64,000 nucleotides of DNA from Candidatus Methanogranum gryphiswaldense (GTDB lineage Archaea; Thermoplasmatota; Thermoplasmata; Methanomassiliicoccales; Methanomethylophilaceae). Position 1 is the stretch's first letter. The number at the start of each line of letters is the position of its first letter. The translations under genes and the position numbers were made by a program. The stretch spans positions 1,113,093-1,177,092 of the forward strand of contig CP076745.1 in assembly GCA_019262145.1 (NCBI GenBank). Direction: 5' to 3'. The notes beneath the pieces were generated by a model. It saw only the letters and a program-made list of their open reading frames with translations, was not told where the DNA came from and did no database searches. This document shows, piece after piece, positions 60,823-64,000 of this stretch.

Positions 60823-61620
60823 TCATTCATCCTTTATGATCTCTTTAGGTGCACCGGCGAAATCAACAAGTGCATAGGATTCCATGAAATGGAGATTTCC
60901 AGGAAGGACCAGAGTATGTAATGGTGATCCAAGGTCCATTTTTAAAAGATCTTGCGGATATCCAGCAAATATCTTTTCATTTGTGGATCCTACCTGACAT
61001 GCAACACATAGAAGGGTCTTTTCTGTTATCAGGCCTTCTTTCCATTTCTTCTCTCCTTCTATGAGCCATTCTATTGCCTGATGAGCTGTCATATATCTCA
61101 ACTCATCAGCACGTATATCGAGAAGTATCATTGTGTGGAGTCCTCTGTCATGATTCTCCTTGATATGGTCATATGGTGATTTCGGTTGATAGTTCATCTC
61201 CAAAAAGGGTAACGTAACGGTTCTTCCGAATTTATACGGCTGAAGTCCCAGTGAGGTTGGACACGCCCCGAATATCGATACACCGTGGAATACCTTGACC
61301 GGAATTCCTTCTTCAGAAGCTTGTATCCTTAGGTCCACATGAGTTGTTGCCAACATTGTGTCTCCGGCTGTGACGAACCCAACCCTCATCTTCCTTGCAT
61401 CTGCAAGAATATCCTCTGATTCCTCTACCTGTGATCTGTAGACGACGTTGATCTTCTTACCTAAGACCTCTTCAAGCGCCTTAACGTCTGTGCCTATTAG
61501 TGTGGACGTGTAGAATTCAGCGTATATCTTGTCGCATTCTTTGAGCGCATTGAGGGCTTTTACTGTCATACCATCGATACCTGAAAGGCCCAAACCTGCA
61601 AAAACGAGTTCAGATGTCAT
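60823..61620 (-). CDS. dph5: Diphthine synthase
   Basis: 265-residue tetrapyrrole-methylase-fold enzyme that trimethylates the diphthamide precursor on elongation factor 2. Family blocks are LVFAGLGLSGIDGMTVKALN, FVTAGDTMLATTHVDLRI, CPTSLGLQPYKFGRTVTLPF and LLDIRADE. The start at 61620 (MTSELVFAG) fits the family better than the frame start at 61644. Confidence 0.93.
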   Translation of the reverse strand: MTSELVFAGLGLSGIDGMTVKALNALKECDKIYAEFYTSTLIGTDVKALEEVLGKKINVVYRSQVEESEDILADARKMRVGFVTAGDTMLATTHVDLRIQASEEGIPVKVFHGVSIFGACPTSLGLQPYKFGRTVTLPFLEMNYQPKSPYDHIKENHDRGLHTMILLDIRADELRYMTAHQAIEWLIEGEKKWKEGLITEKTLLCVACQVGSTNEKIFAGYPQDLLKMDLGSPLHTLVLPGNLHFMESYALVDFAGAPKEIIKDE

Positions 61621-61673
61621 CGGCTCATTATTGACATCATACAATTAAACGATTCGGTAAAGAAAAGATTGAT

Positions 61674-61693
61674 GGTCCGGGTCTCCCCGGACC
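61674..61693 (-). terminator. Terminator after the ADP-forming acetyl-CoA synthetase gene
   Basis: 8-bp stem GGTCCGGG / CCCGGACC with a TCTC loop, followed on the minus strand by a T-rich tail. 10 nt past the stop. Confidence 0.6.
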
Positions 61694-61703
61694 AATGAAA
61701 AGT

Positions 61704-63797
61704 TTACTTGTTAAGGGTCACAAGAGCATCGACTGCCCAACAGCCCTTGCCCTCCTTCCCTACTATGACTGGGTTGATCTCGAGTTCGTGGATCTCTGGA
61801 TTCTCTTCAGCTATCGCGACGAGTCTCTTGATCATATCCTTCATAGCATCTATGTCGGCAACTGGTAGTCCTCTGGCACCAGACATGAGCCTGTATGCCT
61901 TTGTGGACGTTATCATGTCGTCGAGCTGTTCCTCGGACATCGGAACATGCACCTGTGCGATCTCCCTGAGGATCTCAACATAGATACCTCCCAATCCGAA
62001 CGAAACGACCGGACCGAACTGTGGGTCGCGGATCATGGAGAGGATTACCTCCTGACCAAAGACCATCTGCTGTATGGAAACTCCGTCGAGCCTCGATGTG
62101 GGTTTCGCCTTTCTGCAATTTGTCATGATCTTATTGAACGCCTCCGCGGCCTCCTCTGGTGTCTCCACTCCGACAACCACACCTCCGACATCTGTCTTGT
62201 GTGCGATGTCTGGAGAAAGGATCTTCATGACCACTGGGTATCCGATCTTATTGCATGCAGTGACGGCTTCTTCCGAGGATTTGACCGTAGCCTCGCCTGG
62301 AACGGGCATTCCGTATGCCTTGAATATCTTCTTACCCTCTGACTCTGAAAGTCCATGCCTTCCTTCTGCAAAGGCAGCATCGATTATCTCCTTGGTCTTC
62401 TTCCTTCCGTCGACCTTGGGGACATCGAGGGCCGTTCTCTTCTGTTCCTCCTTAAGCGTGTATTTTCTCAGGATCGACAAAGCACGCACGGCTCTGTCGG
62501 GGGACGGATAGGATGGGATCCTTCCTGCTCTGAGGATCTTGTTAGCCTCTTCGCACTTGTTTCCTCCTGCAAAACAGCAGGTGGTGGGTATCGGGATGTC
62601 ATCTCTCATTTCAACAAGGATCTTGGCAATGTTGTTGAGGTCCGCTGTATCAAGAGGCGATCCCATGACGACGAGCCCACCGACCGATGGGTCCTTTATC
62701 ACTGCCTCTATCGCGCCCTTGAAGTATTCGGCCTTTGCATCTCCCCTTACATCAATTGGATTGGTGAGTCCTGCGATAGTGGGAACCGCCTTCTTTATTG
62801 CCTCGATGGTCTCCGGTGCAAGTTTTGCCGCTTCTATATACGGAGCATCGAATGCTGCGTCTGCGGACATGACCCCAAGTCCACCGGCATTCGTTATGAT
62901 CGCGATACCGTTCTTCTTCATAGGGCTGCATGTGCTGAAAACCTGCAACGCATCGCAGAATTCATCAAGATCCATTGCTCTGTGTATGTTGAGTTTCTTG
63001 AAGATCACGTTGTTCACTGCATCGGAACCTGCAAGGGAACCTGTGTGTGAGGACGCCGCCTTCGAGCCAGCCTCGGTCTTTCCTGACTTGAACATCACTA
63101 TTGGCTTCTTCTGAGGCATTCCCTCCACAGCCTTTATGAACTGATCGCCTCTGGATATTCCTTCGAGGTACATTCCGATGACCTTCGTTTCTGAGTCATT
63201 GGCAATTATGGAGAGCATGTCTGCTTCATCCATATCGCTCTTGTTTCCAAAGGTAACGAACTTAGAAAGCCCCAATCCACTGAGACGGAACCAATCAAGA
63301 ATAGATGATCCAACAGCTCCGGATTGTGAGAATATCGCCACATTACCAACGGCAGGACGAATATGTGTGAATGTTGTGTTGACACCGGCCTTGGGATTCA
63401 TCAGACCGAAACTGTTGGGCCCAAGGATCCTCACATTTGCTTTCTTGGCAGCTGCAAGCAACTCCATCTCAAGCTCTGCACCGGCTGGACCTTCCTCCTT
63501 GAATCCTGCCGTCAAGATCGATGCGACCTTTATTCCCGCTTTGCCGAGATTCTCCATCTCAGCTATCACCTGTGTATTCTTGACCGCCATGACGGCAAGG
63601 TCCACGGGTGCTCCGATATCAAGGACGGACGGATAGGCCTTATATCCCTGTATCTCCCCACCCTTGGGGTTAACGGGATATAATTTTCCCTTAAATCCTG
63701 CGTCGATCATGTTCTTTACGAGCATACCGCCTAATTTCGTAGTATCCGAGGAAGCACCAATTATGGCTACCGAATCGGGGGATAAGAAGTTCTTCAT
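61704..63797 (-). CDS. ADP-forming acyl/acetyl-CoA synthetase, fused alpha-beta
   Basis: 697 residues in one chain. Residues about 1-455 are the alpha part: CoA-binding VAIIGASSDTTKLGGMLV, LGPNSFGLMNP and SQSGAVGSSILDWFRLSG. The phosphohistidine site is SSHTGSLAGSDAVNN. Residues about 480-697 are the ATP-grasp beta part (GYPVVMKILSPDIAHKTDVG, ELEINPVIVG). It converts acyl-CoA + ADP + Pi to acid + CoA + ATP, or the reverse for acetate use. A TATA-like TTTATTAA about 25 nt upstream of the ATG suggests a leaderless mRNA. Confidence 0.9.
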   Translation of the reverse strand: MKNFLSPDSVAIIGASSDTTKLGGMLVKNMIDAGFKGKLYPVNPKGGEIQGYKAYPSVLDIGAPVDLAVMAVKNTQVIAEMENLGKAGIKVASILTAGFKEEGPAGAELEMELLAAAKKANVRILGPNSFGLMNPKAGVNTTFTHIRPAVGNVAIFSQSGAVGSSILDWFRLSGLGLSKFVTFGNKSDMDEADMLSIIANDSETKVIGMYLEGISRGDQFIKAVEGMPQKKPIVMFKSGKTEAGSKAASSHTGSLAGSDAVNNVIFKKLNIHRAMDLDEFCDALQVFSTCSPMKKNGIAIITNAGGLGVMSADAAFDAPYIEAAKLAPETIEAIKKAVPTIAGLTNPIDVRGDAKAEYFKGAIEAVIKDPSVGGLVVMGSPLDTADLNNIAKILVEMRDDIPIPTTCCFAGGNKCEEANKILRAGRIPSYPSPDRAVRALSILRKYTLKEEQKRTALDVPKVDGRKKTKEIIDAAFAEGRHGLSESEGKKIFKAYGMPVPGEATVKSSEEAVTACNKIGYPVVMKILSPDIAHKTDVGGVVVGVETPEEAAEAFNKIMTNCRKAKPTSRLDGVSIQQMVFGQEVILSMIRDPQFGPVVSFGLGGIYVEILREIAQVHVPMSEEQLDDMITSTKAYRLMSGARGLPVADIDAMKDMIKRLVAIAEENPEIHELEINPVIVGKEGKGCWAVDALVTLNK

Positions 63798-63817
63798 GAA
63801 TAGGGGGAATGAAAATG

Positions 63818-63991
63818 TGTTTAATAAACTTAACTGTGTCGAAAATCATTTTTAACGAATTTCATAAATATATCTACGAATATCGTATTTTTAACTATTT
63901 AATTCCTCGAAATTCGATAAAATTCGACAATAAATAGATTTTTTTTGCCTATATAGCAATTTACGACTTTTAAATACGTCAATTGTCGTAA
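63818..63991 (-). promoter_or_regulatory. Upstream region of acetyl-CoA synthetase with a spaced inverted repeat
   Basis: AT-rich region (63798-64000, no gene). TATA-like TTTATTAA is at 63818-63827. Further upstream, TTACGAC (63961-63967) and GTCGTAA (63985-63991) form a perfect 7-bp inverted repeat 17 nt apart. AATTCGA recurs near 63905-63925. Candidate regulator site; could equally belong to a gene beyond the right edge. Confidence 0.35.
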
Positions 63992-64000
63992 CTATATTAA

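Noticed and set aside
1-64000. CRISPR arrays, insertion sequences, prophage or integration sites
   Set aside because: No spaced direct repeats, transposase, integrase or flanking repeats were seen; the single tRNA has no duplicated 3' end nearby.

Overview
The window looks like a chromosome segment of a methylotrophic methanogenic archaeon, most likely Methanomassiliicoccales (Thermoplasmata). The main evidence is a methylamine operon whose dimethylamine and trimethylamine methyltransferases each carry one in-frame UAG at the known pyrrolysine position. All the full-length genes I call end in TAA or TGA; I found no UAG terminator. Archaeal information-processing genes are also present (Spt4, Rpo7, eS24, eS27, eL40, FEN1 with a PIP box, archaeal SAM synthetase, diphthine synthase, Trm5). 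No rRNA, CRISPR array, insertion sequence or prophage was seen. Genes are closely packed, and many neighbours overlap by 4 nt (ATGA or TTGA).

Layout. 1-5618 (minus): methylamine operon mtbC-mtbB-mttB-mttC-permease-wHTH protein, with a hairpin/T-run before the permease. 5973-13523: M18 aminopeptidase; a UbiA/MenA-like prenyltransferase with a UbiE-like methylase (possible lipid electron carrier pathway); a BASS-family transporter; a DUF1848 protein; and an Ogt/AlkD alkylation-repair pair. 13541-18942: hypA-hypD, endonuclease III, FolC, an AsnB-like ATP pyrophosphatase and NikR. 19017-29231: topoisomerase I, enolase coupled to a response regulator, eL40, SAM synthetase divergent from an HTH-CBS regulator, and RNase Z. 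29341-36518: rpe, fen, ileS, then a two-subunit aconitase X (phosphomevalonate dehydratase type) whose small subunit is fused to a Nudix domain. 36781-38943: a zinc-ribbon microORF, tRNA-Arg(CCG) and the ribosomal/RNA polymerase operon.

39056-45594: membrane pyrophosphatase, a MetV-like protein, a kinase remnant, a dTMP-kinase-like protein, an orphan corrinoid protein behind a palindromic operator candidate, and a deoxyhypusine-synthase/IDH-like pair. 45698-52907: a six-gene group 4 hydrogenase/complex I-like operon. Its large subunit lacks the NiFe-ligating cysteines, so it is an energy-converting-hydrogenase-related (Ehr-type) complex rather than a hydrogenase. 54102-59115: a late cobalamin operon (cobD-cbiB-cbiZ/cobZ-cobS-cobY) that would supply the corrinoid used by MtbC, MttC and the orphan corrinoid protein. 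59306-63797: dUTPase-like protein, Trm5, Dph5 and ADP-forming acetyl-CoA synthetase.

How it fits together: methylamines enter through the permease, are demethylated by pyrrolysine enzymes onto corrinoid proteins, and the cobalamin operon makes the cofactor. The Ehr-type complex, the K+-independent-type pyrophosphatase and the ADP-forming synthetase are candidate energy-conservation parts. The most interesting unexplained items are the cysteine-less Ehr operon, the MenA/UbiE pair in a presumed methanogen, the DUF126-Nudix fusion, the SAM synthetase/HTH-CBS shared motif and the orphan corrinoid gene with its palindrome.
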